Of a stretch of 64,000 nucleotides of DNA, positions 49,801-59,355 are shown piece by piece. The DNA is taken from NCBI GenBank assembly GCA_010645155.1, contig CM021319.1, forward strand, positions 7,104,416-7,168,415. Reading direction: 5' to 3'. Under the pieces are notes generated by a model. It worked only from the letters and a program-made list of their open reading frames with translations. It searched no databases and was not told where the DNA came from. How positions within the stretch are numbered: the stretch's first letter is position 1; every line of letters begins with the position of its first letter. The stretch comes from Tigriopus japonicus. Lineage: Eukaryota > Arthropoda > Copepoda > Harpacticoida > Harpacticidae. The translations under genes and the position numbers were made by a program.

Positions 49801-52800
49801 AATGGATCGTACAGTCCTTTAAAAATACTTTTTTCATAGGAATAAAGCTTAGCCTTATTAGTTCTTGCTTTCACGTTAATGTTATAGACTTTGAAATTGC
49901 CTCCATCTATCGTTAAATTGGCCAATTTGTTACAAAGTAGGGATTTTGGAAAGACAATTTTATCACAATTTTCTACGCACGCTAAATACATAAACTTTGG
50001 TTGATTATGGTGCATGGATGAATGAAATCGCATTTGAAACTGTTTTGATTGTCTAGAAAGCAAATGCACTTCCACATCATCAAAAACTTTGAGCATTTCC
50101 TTAATTCATAGCTCTATTACAAAAACGAGTCTTGGTACAACTTAAATTTGATTTGAAAGGTCAAGTTGACTAGGAGATCTGAAATGAATACTTTAATTAA
50201 TGATTTTACCCTTCTACACGTGCTGGCGACAAAAAACATCTTTTACCTTTTCATTTTGACACCCTCAAAAATACGTTTTTTGTGGACGTTACGTGAAACT
50301 TTCAACTAGCTGGGATAGAACTAGGTTGGGTATAGTTGGAACCGCCTAATCACCCCTAAGTCAAAGATGATACTTAATTAGTTGATAAATGCCCGCATCC
50401 GGATATTGGAGGACTCGGGCTTACAACAGCTGACTCTCTGCCAAGCCAAACAAAGCCTCATGAACCCTTGGAAAAAATGGGTGTCGCGGTAGATAAGTGG
50501 GCCAAAAATGAGCATCGTGGCTCCAAAGATTACTATTATAGAAGACAGTTACTTGAAAAAAGCTGTGCCTCGTTGACTTGTGGGTCCAAAAACTGCCAAG
50601 TTGGGTTTGGTTATTTCGATCCAAACTGAAATATCCATATGAGAACACTGTGCTACCTTTGAAACGCAACTTATGTTCGGAGATGACATTCTATATTTGA
50701 GTGTTCTCGAGCCATTCAAATTAGTGTATTAAGATCCGGCGTAGCTGGGATCGTACCAACGGTAAAAAAGGCACGATAGAATATCTCAGCCACAAAAAAT
50801 AACCGTGTTTCGATACGATCTCCACTCTTGCTATCAAGTTTTAGTGCAGTTGCAAAATCTTGAATGGCAAAAACGAGGGAAACATTTAGTCCCGTTTGTA
50901 CCGATCGATTACGTATTGTACAACTGGGTTTTCATTTCTTGTCCTCTCCAGATTGTTTACCCGAATTTGGAAACCATTTGTTGCCTTGGTTATCTTTAGG
51001 GATGACTATTTCCTTGCAAGATTCATTGGAACAATACAATTTGATTTCTTTGTCACCATACTTTGAAAGAGCACTTTTGATATGACTGATCAATGATTTG
51101 GTCGGCAAGTTTTCTTGGTTCAGTTTAGAATCGTCATTTTGTGCCCACACTTCAGTCACAATGATATCCAGGGACCACATTAGGCCCGAGAACCAAACAA
51201 GGCCTTTCATCGTTCTTAAGTATGACGACTAAATAGCAAGACCGTTTGAAGCTACTCACTCCTAATTATGCAAACAAAGTTATACATGTGATAACAGAAA
51301 TGAGGGGATTTCCTGTTCTATTATTTCTTTGCACTTCTTTTTTCAGATATGCCATGAATTGTCGTTTACGGCGACAGATGCACAAAGAAGGACTGGAGAG
51401 TCAGGTAAGAAAGCCACATTTTTCATACCAAAACAGTCTCATTGGGCGGAAGTCGAACCCGATTCAAGGCCTTGATGTCTTCGCGAACCTTTTGCAACTC
51501 ATTCACCTCTTTCAACACATCTTCATTCGTCTTCCGATTCGAGTTTTCGAGGATCTCTTCCAGGTTCTCGTCCAGTTCGTCCTCAAGATCCCCATAGTTA
51601 TCCACCAAGGTAGTCATCACGTTCTCATCTTGTTCCTCGGTCTTAGAATTGACCATCTTTGTACTGGCCATGATCTCGCATTGTTCCCAACCCAAAGTGT
51701 TGGTTCGACAAACCCAGTTCCAATCCACCAATGAGTTCAAATAGCATCCTGAAATCAGCAATTGAGAACAACCGTGTCTTGTCAAATGGAAATCCCCTCA
51801 AAGGAACCAGATTTTCACGCCTATTGCTCTTCCTTTGCACTCACTCACTCACTCACTCACTCTGTTGGCTTTGAGGGGTGATTGTAGCTCAACCCAAGAA
51901 ACACGTGCCTTGTCACGTGACCTCACGAGAGATTGGCCCTAATTAACCAAAGAGAGAACGAGAAAAGCCTCGAAAAAGGGAGAAAAAGAGGACCAAGTGC
52001 ATTGAGTGAGTGAGTTAGTAAGAAGTAAGTAGGGGGATGTACAAGTGGGTTGGAAGTCAATTGGGTGAGAAGGAAAGATATATACCCCTCCGTCTCATTT
52101 CTGTACAAGGAAATGGCGCGTTTCTTTTGAGATTCGTGTCAAAACAGATTCCCCCGTAAATGGGATGATGGCTGTTCCACGGGACAACAAAAGATGTTTA
52201 CATATGGAGTGATAGAACCTTGCTATTTACACACCTGGATTGAACACCCAAGGAAAGCAAGAGTACTGAGCTCTTTGGTTGTCTTTCATCACCATAATAT
52301 CGCCTTCAGGCATGGAAGACAAATCATTTTGTCGGCCTTCTTTGGAACCCGAGGTTCCAAATGAGGATTGAAGGAAGAATCCATTGGCAGCTAGGGTTTG
52401 GCTGAAAAGCACAGCCAACAGGATGGTCAGCATCTGGGTCATCTGAAATCATATAATGGTCAGCAAGATATAGATACCTTAGATACATGTCATTCATAAC
52501 TTGTCAACACTCCAAGATGGATGAGCGCATTTAAATCCAGAAGCTAGTTTTTACTCGCGCCAATCGATCGAGAATGCCTTTGTGAGTGTGGGGCTTCGTC
52601 TTTTGGGATTGGCTTTTTTCTGATATTCGATCTTCTGTCACCTTTGGACTTGATCCTCTACCATCTTTTCCAGTCGTTTTCCCTGCTATTCTTTGTCTCT
52701 GTCTTTCTTCCTCTTTCTCATCGGAACAAGAAGATCCCGATCAGAATGGACGATGGTCGTCGTCGAATCTCGTCTGATCAGGGAGAAACAGCCTGGATGG

Positions 52801-53981
52801 TCAATCAATTTGTCAGTGTCAAGTTTCTTCCCTGGTTGGCTTCATCTTTCAAAATGGCACAAACAGAGTAGTCCATCTTATCAACACAAACATGCCTGTA
52901 GTATAATGTGACCGAACTGATTCGTAATGTGTACAAAGCGATGAAACAACACCTTTTTTCCTGCACAATCATCGCCAAACGAGCCAATCGCATCATATTC
53001 AAAAACAATTCAGGGCCAAGATTCTGTCAAAACAGGCAGATATATCTCTCCAATCGCTAAAAGTGCGATTGTTCTTGGGGTAGGGTTCTTGAACAAAAGG
53101 TCCTTTGAGGCTCAAAAGGAAAAAAAGGCACTAATTACAGATTTGGATTCGAGGGCCATGAAAAGTTCCGCTATTAACCTTAATGAATCCCAGAACTCGG
53201 GGAACGCCGTAAATGGAGGGTTTGAGGGGGGGAAGGAGGAAAAGGTGGAACCGATTTGGGCTTCTGGCCTATGGACAATGAGCGAGTGAACGAATGGAGG
53301 TCTGGAAACAAGGAACTTGGGATGTCTTGGCACTGAACCAAAAATCACCAACAATTCGTCTTTTCTTACTCCCCGTACGTGCTATCGATCGGCAAATGCA
53401 CGGATTCGTTTGTCTTCGGGTTTGCATCGTTTTTTGGGGGCGAGAAAGAAGGGGAAAGAAATTTGGACTCCACGTTGGTCGCTCGTGCGGAATGATTGAA
53501 GGGTGTCGTTCCTTGCCAACGGGCCACAACAAAGATATATATATTAATATACACCAGGATATGTGGGACTCTCACTCACCTCTGTTGTAGCAATGTAATC
53601 TCCGCACGATTCAAAATGCCTGGTTTCGTTTCTTTCTAGCTGAATGATATGAGGGACAGGTTCTACAACGCCTTGAAGGAGAGGGACGCCGTCATCAAGG
53701 AGCGAGATTATCTCCGTAACCAGCTCAACCAACTGGAGAAACTCCAAGCCACAGGCGGTCTGGTCGGTCCAACCACTTCCAATAATGGTGGCAGCAACCA
53801 TCATGACTCGTTGCAATTGTCATTAGCCCATTCCTCCCACCATCCAGGTCACCACCATGCCGGTCAGCTCGATCTCTCGCTCAATGGGAACGATGGCAAT
53901 CATAACTACAAGAGGAGTCCCAATACCTACGGGTCATTGGCTGCTATTCACCACCAAGAGACAGCCAAACTTATGAGGTAG
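34815..53981 (+). CDS. Maf-family bZIP transcription factor (large-Maf-like, divergent), 407 aa, 3 exons
   Basis: Exons 34815-35638, 51347-51404 and 53640-53981; splice phases agree (Gly codon split GG/A, then phase 0). Residues 238-275 are the Maf extended homology region (LAQLSVKELNKRVQNLTRDD) with the KLKQRRRTLKNRG basic start. The 58-bp middle exon supplies YAMNCRLRRQMHKEGLESQ, completing the NRGYAxxCRxxR DNA-contact motif diagnostic of Maf proteins. Exon 3 gives a zipper with heptad positions L-M-A-V-L-L (residues 291-326) and KERDAVIKERD, reminiscent of large Mafs. The protein is Ser/Thr-rich at the N-terminus and has His-rich runs on both sides of the bZIP (HHNPHH; HHPGHHH), as large Mafs do. 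It would bind MARE-type sites as a dimer. The start context ACAATCATGG is good. Introns of 15.7 and 2.2 kb host antisense genes. A splice donor directly at the stop (AG/GTAGAT) leaves a longer isoform possible. Confidence 0.9.
35675..35691 (+). repeat. TG microsatellite
   Basis: TG dinucleotide run just after Maf exon 1. Confidence 0.8.
35700..39890. other. Maf intron 1, first part: nothing recognised
   Basis: Several short open frames on both strands, none with a recognisable domain or convincing splice borders. Confidence 0.4.
39898..40774. mobile_element. Probable hAT-type non-autonomous element
   Basis: The right end AAATTTGTGCAGCCCTA has a related left end AAGGACTGCAAATTTC. Flanking octamers ATCATCAG (39890-39897) and ATCATTGG (40775-40782) share six of eight bases. 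The interior repeats TGCATTTTT and GTCGAAATTTGGTG. The ends are more diverged than in the other hAT elements here. Confidence 0.5.
40783..43200. other. Maf intron 1: nothing recognised
   Basis: No exon, RNA gene or paired terminal repeat seen in this 2.4-kb stretch. Confidence 0.4.
43205..43286 (+). repeat. 82-bp direct repeat, copy 1
   Basis: Starts AGGAGGCATTACAAGTTTAG and ends TATCCCAAACCGTTG. Closely matches 44459-44541 in the same orientation; the two copies bracket a SINE and a palindromic MITE. Confidence 0.8.
43342..43545 (+). mobile_element. tRNA-derived SINE with LINE-like tail
   Basis: The 5' half starts GAAGCCAGAGTGGCCGCGCG (tRNA head with A box region) and contains GTCCGAATCCT (B box). 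It then has CTGTTGGGGATCGAATTGAAG and the 3' tail CATTCCTTGTAGCGGTAG...AATCCGCAACAAACAAAC. The head is Ser/Leu tRNA-like by its long variable arm (inference). A second head copy lies at 57583-57700 (minus). The tail matches the LINE ends at 32.5 and 56.7 kb. Confidence 0.75.
43906..44192. mobile_element. Palindromic MITE with TA ends (mariner-type)
   Basis: The ends TAGCTGAGTTTATATACC and GGTATATAAACTCAGCTA are perfect inverted repeats. Inverted similarity extends through nearly the whole element (CCACACGCCGTTG on the left, CAACGGCGTGTGG on the right) to a centre near 44050. TA at both ends fits a Tc1/mariner target site. Non-coding. Confidence 0.85.
44459..44541 (+). repeat. 82-bp direct repeat, copy 2
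   Basis: Pairs with 43205-43286. Confidence 0.8.
44542..45360. other. No gene seen
   Basis: 3' flank of the minus-strand membrane-protein gene. The part from about 45322 is also present beside the truncated copy at 55.56 kb. Confidence 0.4.
45364..51210 (-). CDS. Probable type I membrane protein of unknown family, about 394 aa, two exons
   Basis: Last exon 46298-45364 follows acceptor TTTTCTACAG and is open for 310 codons. It has four or more N-glycosylation sequons (NNSS, NITL, NHTF, NNTV), several cysteines, one transmembrane segment (IPIIFGGSFLGVLALLGACF) and a short acidic tail ending NDYYHG. A candidate first exon, 51210-50961, begins MKGLVWFSGLMWSLDIIVTE (signal peptide) and contains LYCSNESCKEIVIPKDNQ; its donor CGG/GTAAAC is in the right phase to join the last exon. 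The joining is inferred; another or extra first exon is possible. I do not recognise the family. It lies inside Maf intron 1 on the opposite strand. A cell-surface receptor or adhesion role is only a guess from topology. A truncated copy lies at 55.6-55.9 kb. Confidence 0.5.
46509..46655 (+). mobile_element. Foldback element F, copy 3 (one arm only)
   Basis: AAGAAGCACTGAATTTCTGA, AGTGGGAGGCTAA, GAGACCTGGCTTGTATT and CAGCTCAATCGAAT follow the arm of the complete element at 61109-61559. It is truncated before the centre. Confidence 0.65.
46812..47123 (-). pseudogene. Possible LINE reverse-transcriptase fragment
   Basis: The frame contains INSATFSDDVIVILTNKDGQ and then TQFWGLLFNLNGIQKK. This recalls the YADD catalytic block and the following WxxxxGLxxNxxKT block of non-LTR reverse transcriptases. 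Match is partial; it may be a chance open frame. Confidence 0.35.
47647..47931. mobile_element. hAT-type MITE, 285 bp, nested in foldback copy 2
   Basis: The ends TAGTGATGGAAAC and TTTTCCATCAGTA are near inverted repeats. They are flanked by ATTTCCAG (47639-47646) and ATATCCAG (47932-47939). The uninterrupted foldback copy at 61.16 kb has this site once (ATTTCCAGTAAG). Confidence 0.75.
48228..48942 (-). mobile_element. Element AB, copy B (uninterrupted), nested in foldback copy 2
   Basis: Matches copy A at 12260-13507 in opposite orientation along its whole length. Inner inverted ends are CAGAGATTGGCATTC at 48235 and the complement of TAGATATTGGCATTC at 48930. The insertion is flanked by an exact 9-bp direct repeat TAGAAATAC (48219-48227 and 48943-48951). 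It contains the single uninterrupted GTTTGCTC site that is split by an insertion in copy A. Confidence 0.8.
49066..49742. other. No gene seen
   Basis: Between the foldback element and the next minus-strand candidate exon; no recognisable content. Confidence 0.4.
49743..50072 (-). pseudogene. Possible paralogous exon of the membrane-protein gene
   Basis: After an acceptor-like TTTGCTTTCTAG the frame reads KFMYLACVENCDKIVFPKSL and is open to 49743. The pattern LxCxxExCxxIVxPK matches the candidate first exon of the membrane-protein gene (IKLYCSNESCKEIVIPK). It cannot be joined in frame to the exon at 51210-50961, so it is either an exon of another transcript or a decayed duplicate. The continuation (ANLTIDGGNFKVYNINVKAR) has one sequon. 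Function unknown. Confidence 0.35.
50097..50960. other. No gene seen
   Basis: Contains a diverged block near 50550-50670 (TGTGGGTCCAAAAACTGCCA, then ATCCAAACTGAAATAT) that resembles 15350-15430 (TTGGGTCCAAAACATGCCAA); an unnamed repeat. Confidence 0.4.
51423..52442 (-). CDS. Small secreted acidic protein of unknown family, about 180 aa, two exons, antisense in Maf intron 2
   Basis: Exon 1 runs from ATG at 52442 to about 52230 (donor CAG/GTGTGT). Exon 2 starts after acceptor GCTGATTTCAG near 51750 and ends with TGA at 51423; the Gly codon is split G/GA and the phase agrees. A signal peptide (MTQMLTILLAVLFSQTLA) is followed by a Cys-containing part (QYSCFPWVFNPGCYLNSLVD, then WNWVCRTNTLGWEQCEI; four cysteines) and an acidic helical tail (LEDELDENLEEILENSNRK). 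ATG is directly preceded by TGATTTCAG, so the 5' leader is probably on a separate exon. The gene lies within Maf intron 2 on the opposite strand, and its stop codon is only 19 bp from Maf exon 2, so its 3' UTR should run antisense across that exon. I do not recognise the family. Confidence 0.7.
51841..51862 (+). repeat. TCAC microsatellite
   Basis: Five to six TCAC units in the intron of the small secreted-protein gene. Confidence 0.85.
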
Positions 53982-54508
53982 ATGGTTGGCTCCTTCTCGA
54001 AAAAAAAGCCACCGGGTCTGGGGTCATCTATCGACTGAGCGAGCTTGACCCCAGGCTCTCTATCTCTTTCTAATTGGCTTTGCTTCGATTTCATCGGCGA
54101 GGGAGGCGGATATTCTTCCTACCTGAATAGTTATATACCGAAATATTATCAACTAAGCAATGCGTACGGCAGAGGTGCTTCATGGTACGACCGAAGAATA
54201 CTTGCATTGGGCCACAAAAGTCGACACACAAATACAAGAGCAACTCGCACTACTGATGCCAAACGACACGATATGCTACAAGTTCAACTCATCTGCCTGT
54301 CTCATCCACATCTTAGTAATTTACATTGTCGTAAGCTACTTTACCCAAAATCGATTATTACAAAGAAACACCTCTGACCTGAACGGAAACACCCCTTTGA
54401 CCGTTCTAAGAGGTTGCGTGAATCTTCAACAAACGTTTCCGTGTTCCCCCGCTCAAAATATTAACCCCCCATTTCCTTAAAAACAACCAAATATCCACAA
54501 AACAAATA
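53982..54508 (+). other. Presumed 3' untranslated region of the Maf gene
   Basis: Follows the TAG at 53979-53981. Open frames here have no recognisable domain. No clear AATAAA close to the stop. Confidence 0.35.
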
Positions 54509-54910
54509 CTACATAAATGATTAAGTCAGCCAATATCCCTCCTAATACTTTGTTCTATTGTCAAGCGAGCGTGAGTGTGACTGAAAAAAAAGGTTTTTCT
54601 TTTTTCCCTCTCATGTGTAACAATTGTATTTATGAGCCTAATGATTTGAAAAACCAAGCATGACACTCCCAATTGTGACATAGAAAAATGAATCTCGCTG
54701 GATCCTAGCACATACTTTTTTGTTGATTATCAAAGCTTTAATGCAAAAATAAACCCGTTCTAGATTACATTCTTTTGCGATGTAGGTCCCGTTTTCGAAG
54801 GACTCAATTTTGTCTGGTTTTGCTTTTGTACTCAAATATTGTTTTTTAAATCTCCGAAAAACGGAAGGAAATTGGTGTGGTTATCAAAAGCTACTTACAA
54901 GATTGTACAA
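54509..54910 (-). repeat. Diverged segmental duplication, copy 1
   Basis: Matches 57890-58265: both share ATGATTAAGTCAGCCAATAT, TTGTTGATTATCAAAGCTTT, and GGAAATTGGTGTG. On the minus strand both look like the 3' end of a gene coding for a cytoplasmic tail; this copy has stops in that frame. Confidence 0.7.
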
Positions 54911-55555
54911 TCAAGACAAATGGTAAAATCTAATGAGAACCTTATGACAAAAAATTGGAGCATAACCATGCTAGCAAAACCATTTTTTGCCACCAATGAC
55001 CCACTATGATCTGAGAAGCTCAAACAGTCATTTTCTTGCTTATTACTTGAATACGTTTCTCATTTTGATTTTTACCACTGGCGTATGAAAATTTCCTAAA
55101 GGAAACTTATAAAATGAATTGTATTCGGTTAAAAATTTGAATTTTTCTCACTTCTTAGAATAGTTTGAAATTTTCTAATCTAAACCATAAATAATTAGCA
55201 CCGAAAATAAACTTGATGTGCTGGAACCATACACCCAAGGGTCAAACACTTCTCTACTTCAAATTGAAAAATCGTTGAAAATTAAGAAATAAATAATCAT
55301 GTATGTAATCTACTATATTAATCATTCCCGTTAAACACATCCTAAAGCTCAGAAAACGAGTAAAACCATCTATAGGGGAATCCCACTTTCGCAGTTTTCT
55401 AGACTTTTGAAAAACTGCACTTCATTTCCGTTTTTGATGTAATCATTTATTTAGGAAGATCAAGATTCTGTTATGAAAAAATGCGACACACAGTTTACAT
55501 TCATCAGACCGTAGCCGCAAGTTTCCGTCCATATTTTGCAAAAAAATCCTCAGAG
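54911..55555. other. No gene seen
   Basis: AT-rich; nothing recognised. Confidence 0.4.
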
Positions 55556-55557
55556 CC

Positions 55558-55852
55558 ATGTTTAGGCTGATGATGTAAAGCAATCATTGTCGTGTATTTT
55601 TTTCCCAAAGGTAATTCGAAGAGTTTGATTCTTGTAATCTTTCTCTTGGTCAAGCCTATACAAGTTGGCAATTGGCACTAATATTTGAAGTTGGATAATC
55701 TCAACCAAGTGCAACAAAAGCAGGCTCCTAAGAGTGCTAAAACACCAAGGAAAGATCCGTCAAATATGATGGGAACAAGGTAGCTTTTTCTTGTTGTTAT
55801 TGAGAGAAAAGCCTCAATGTCAGCGTTCTCAGACCATTTCAATGTGGCAAAC
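55558..55852 (-). pseudogene. Truncated copy of the membrane-protein last exon
   Basis: On the minus strand it encodes ATLKWSENADIEAFLSITTR and VPIIFDGSFLGVLALLGACF, nearly identical to the end of the gene at 46298-45364, including the transmembrane segment. Similarity begins abruptly at LATLKWSEN and lacks the whole extracellular part. After the CFCC motif the frame diverges and stops at 55678. The downstream flank (CAATCATTGTCGTG) is also shared, so it arose by DNA duplication and not retrotransposition. Confidence 0.75.
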
Positions 55853-56136
55853 AAGTGCGCATCCTCTTCTGTAAGTGTATCCTTGGTTAAGTAATGACTA
55901 GGGCCACCAAATTTTGTAAAAAATATTGACAAAAAAATGTTTTATTTTAGGTAATCATTTTGTGAAATAATGTAACGAAAATCGGATTTTTTGGTACACA
56001 AACTGACCTTTTCCTTTCTTCCCATCATCCGTAAATCTTTTATTTGCATTTATTTGACATTTTATTTACATTTTTACAATTTTTTACATATTTCACTGTA
56101 TTTATTTGCATTTTATTTGCCTCTTTACTAATGACT

Positions 56137-56264
56137 CATGAAAAAGACGAATAAAATCCAAATCAGACGAATAAATTTGTCGCGACGAATAAGGGTAAAA
56201 AAAAGACGAATAAAGACGAAAAAAGACGAAAACGTTTATTCGTCTAAAGTTCCTGTCCCTACTT
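56137..56264. mobile_element. Truncated hAT-type element (same family as 7037-7902)
   Basis: Contains AGACGAATAAATTTGTCGCG, repeated GACGAATAAAGACG and the right end GTCTAAAGTTCCTGTCCCTA. Only the right terminus is present. Confidence 0.7.
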
Positions 56265-56587
56265 ATGAGCGATTGAAAGTCACAGTCATTGCACCAAAAA
56301 GTAAAGCCAACAACCCTTTAAATCAAATCATTGAAAACAAAGAAAATAGTATTCTTTTGAAAATCTTTGAAAAAATGTAGCCTTTAATTATATCACATAT
56401 TCTTTTTTACAATGCATAGTGGGCCAAGAGTGATGATTTGCTGGAAATTTTGTTTTTTGTCTTTCTTCCAAGTTTAGTTTTTGATATTTTGCTTGCTTTT
56501 GCACTTCAATGCAGTCCAAGGACTCTGCAACCAAGGAACAATTGTTATTTTTTGACATTGGTAAAGTTTTAACATGTATTCCCACTA

Positions 56588-56750
56588 TTCAAGGGTTGTG
56601 CAGATCTGCCAACAATAACTCATTGGTATTAAATTAAATTTACGCATTAAATTTCGTATAAACGTTGATTATTTAAAACTATATTGATCATTTACTCTCT
56701 TTACAGGTAATCCCATTCCTTGTAGCGTTAATAAAAAATCGTGCCCCCTA
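56588..56750 (+). mobile_element. LINE 3' end fragment
   Basis: CAAGGGTTGTGCAGATCTGCC and CATTCCTTGTAGCGTTAATA follow the LINE end at 32440-32590 and share the tail with the SINE at 43.3 kb. Frame broken by stops. Confidence 0.65.
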
Positions 56751-57580
56751 TACATTATAATCTTATAATAACTTAGATTTGATCATTCAACGAGCCATGT
56801 AGTACTATGTAAGCGGCGAAGCGCTCCAAAGTAAATCTGATCGATGAAAAATTGTCATGTCAGGTAAAAATTATTTTGGGTACTGTTTCCGTCACATTCC
56901 AATGAAGTGTTATTTTAATAATAGGATTCTTTGTTTATAATCATTTATGTATTTTTCAAATTGAAGCAAGAACGTAGGATAAATTGAGTCAAAACTAGAG
57001 ATATCAATACTCGAAATACACAAAAATAACTCTTGATCAAACAATATTTTGGCGATGGATGGAAATACACACATGAAACATAAAGTCTCTTAATTTTTAG
57101 AAAAAAGGTTGCTGTTTAATTGCAGTTCTATTTCAATTAACTTTGACCATACACCAATTAGTACTTTCCCTCCTTTGGTCCTCAGTCAAGGTGTGCGCTC
57201 TCACAAAATAGGCGAACTTTAAGAACATATTAAACATGTAGAATTGTAGATGCGACAGCAGCAGCAGAAATATGTATTATGCATCAAAAGATTTATCAGC
57301 AAACTGCCTATACTTTTGATATATAAGTGACGCGCACTCCCCATTCTTTGAAGTAACTTGAATTTAATTGATTTTTTTCATTTCTTCCAATTCCAAGATG
57401 AAATTTTAAATCCTTCATATTGAAATCAAACACTCTTGAGATTTGAAACTTGGCTCATTTTTAGCACATTTGTAGGTGTTTTTTTTAAATATAAAATTAT
57501 GATGATTCTGTTGTTAATGGCGTGGAACCTGTACACAAAATTCTGAAATTTTGTTTTTAATTTACACTTTTGCAATGATT
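56751..57580. other. No gene seen
   Basis: AT-rich, no recognisable exon or element. Confidence 0.4.
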
Positions 57581-57582
57581 TC

Positions 57583-57700
57583 TCCCGACAGCTTGAATTC
57601 TATCCCCAACAAGATTCGAACTCACGCCGTCTGGGGAAGCACTTATACTTGGCCCTTAAATATTCGTCAGCACGAGCAGCTAGCCTGGCTTCTTTAAAGA
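57583..57700 (-). mobile_element. tRNA-derived SINE, head copy
   Basis: On the minus strand: GAAGCCAGGCTAGCTGCTCG, then AAGTGCTTCCCCAGACGGCG, GAGTTCGAATCTT (B box) and GGGGATAGAATTCAAGCTGT. Same family as 43342-43545; this copy lacks the LINE-like tail. Confidence 0.75.
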
Positions 57701-57889
57701 CAGATCTTCCTTGAAGACTTACACCTTAAGTTTGGCCTCCTGATATGTCATGAATGATGATGTTTTATGCTAATTTATAACGGACAAGAGTTGTTCAATT
57801 TTCTCTGCTGTTTCAAGCCGTGTCAGATGTGAAGTTCAATTGAACGCTAAATTCAAATTGTAACGTATAAAGTATCCACAACGCAAATG

Positions 57890-58344
57890 CTGCATTAATG
57901 ATTAAGTCAGCCAATATCCCTCCGTGTGGTTTGTTCTGCTCTCAAATGAGCTCGTAATTGTATTTATCAGTATATTGCTTTGAAAAACCAAGCACAACAC
58001 GCTCCCGGTTGTGACATATAAAACTGAATCTTGCTAGATCCTAGCACGTGCACTTTTGTTGATTATCAAAGCTTTAAAGCAGAATTAGAAACAAACCCGT
58101 TCCAGATTATATCCTTGTTCGTTGTGAAACCTGATTTCGAAGGACCAGGGTGTGTTAGCGGTTTTGCTTTGTGACCACATGTTCTGTTTATCTCAGAAAA
58201 GCGGGAGGAAATTGGTGTGATTATCACGAAAGGCTTCTTACTCCAACTCCTGAAGAAAAAATAAAACATAATGAGAGCCTGAATGACAAACAAAAAGATT
58301 AGATTATAAATCACATTATCAAAACCTTTAAAAATGAGCCACAA
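57890..58344 (-). CDS. Possible last exon of an unrecognised membrane protein (duplication copy 2)
   Basis: On the minus strand the frame 58344-58066 has a hydrophobic segment NLIFLFVIQALIMFYFFF followed by a basic tail (SWSKKPFVIITPISSRFSEI) ending at a stop. The same DNA is duplicated at 54509-54910, where the frame is broken. No family recognised and no splice partner located, so this may be a gene end or a relic. Its proximity to the truncated membrane-protein copy suggests local duplication of membrane-protein genes (inference). Confidence 0.3.
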
Positions 58345-59355
58345 ACGTCGCCCACCACGGTCATTTTCCTACTTGAAATTTGGACCAATTTGGTTTTGAA
58401 TCTAGTATGTTTTGACCAATGGAGTTTCAAATTATCCTGGGAACTTTTCAGAAGGAACTCTTTGGCCGGCCAACAATTGAGCTTTTTCATTAAAAAGATT
58501 GAATTTTCATAAAATATCCAAAGATAAAACTGGAATAAAAATGATATGCCGAAATCCCAATTTCAAGTATACAGTACTGCATCCTATAAAATTTAAATTT
58601 TTAGACGACCAATGCACGATCTTTCTTGACTCAACACGGATGAATCGGAATAATACAAAATATTTTCAAGACAAGTAATCGTCATATCCGAAGGCCTCAA
58701 ATAAGACCTTTGGTCGGTATGAGTCTAATTTCAAGATACAAGGAATCTCTTAAAAGAGCCTTTTCAAGGTGGTCGGGAACCCAAAGAGCCTTAAATATGA
58801 CCAAGACGGTCAAAATAGTACCTCGACCTCATTGAGATTAATGATCCCTTTCTTGGTTGTCTCATGGATGGCGTGACGACCAATGCCATAATGAGCAGGT
58901 ATGTCACTCAAGAGTCAAGACGACACCAAACGTCTTGACAGAGTTGCCATGAGAAGCAATGTCAACACACAACCCAAAGTCCTCCTTTGAGTAGCCATAA
59001 GTCTTATTTGAATATGCATAAGGTCGTCAGGAGGCCAAGATTAAACAATGACAACGAGGATTATCCTGTTGAACAAGTCTTATTCAAATTATCTTCAAGC
59101 CAGTTTCCGTTTCGGCCTCTGGGCTTCAACGCGGACACTCTTCTTTCTTATTTTCTAGAGAAAGTTTGGAAAATGGAGATGGACCAAATCGATGGATCAA
59201 TCGACTCATGGCTTCATGGACATGGATACATAACCTAATTAATTTTTTAAATTATTAAATTAATTAATGTGTTATTGCATGCGCTATTTTAGTAGAAAAT
59301 TCCAATTTTCATAAGAACCAAGTCAACTCATGGTGCGTTGTTATTTGCATTCTAG
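58345..59355. other. No gene seen
   Basis: No upstream exon of the CCP gene could be identified here. Confidence 0.4.
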
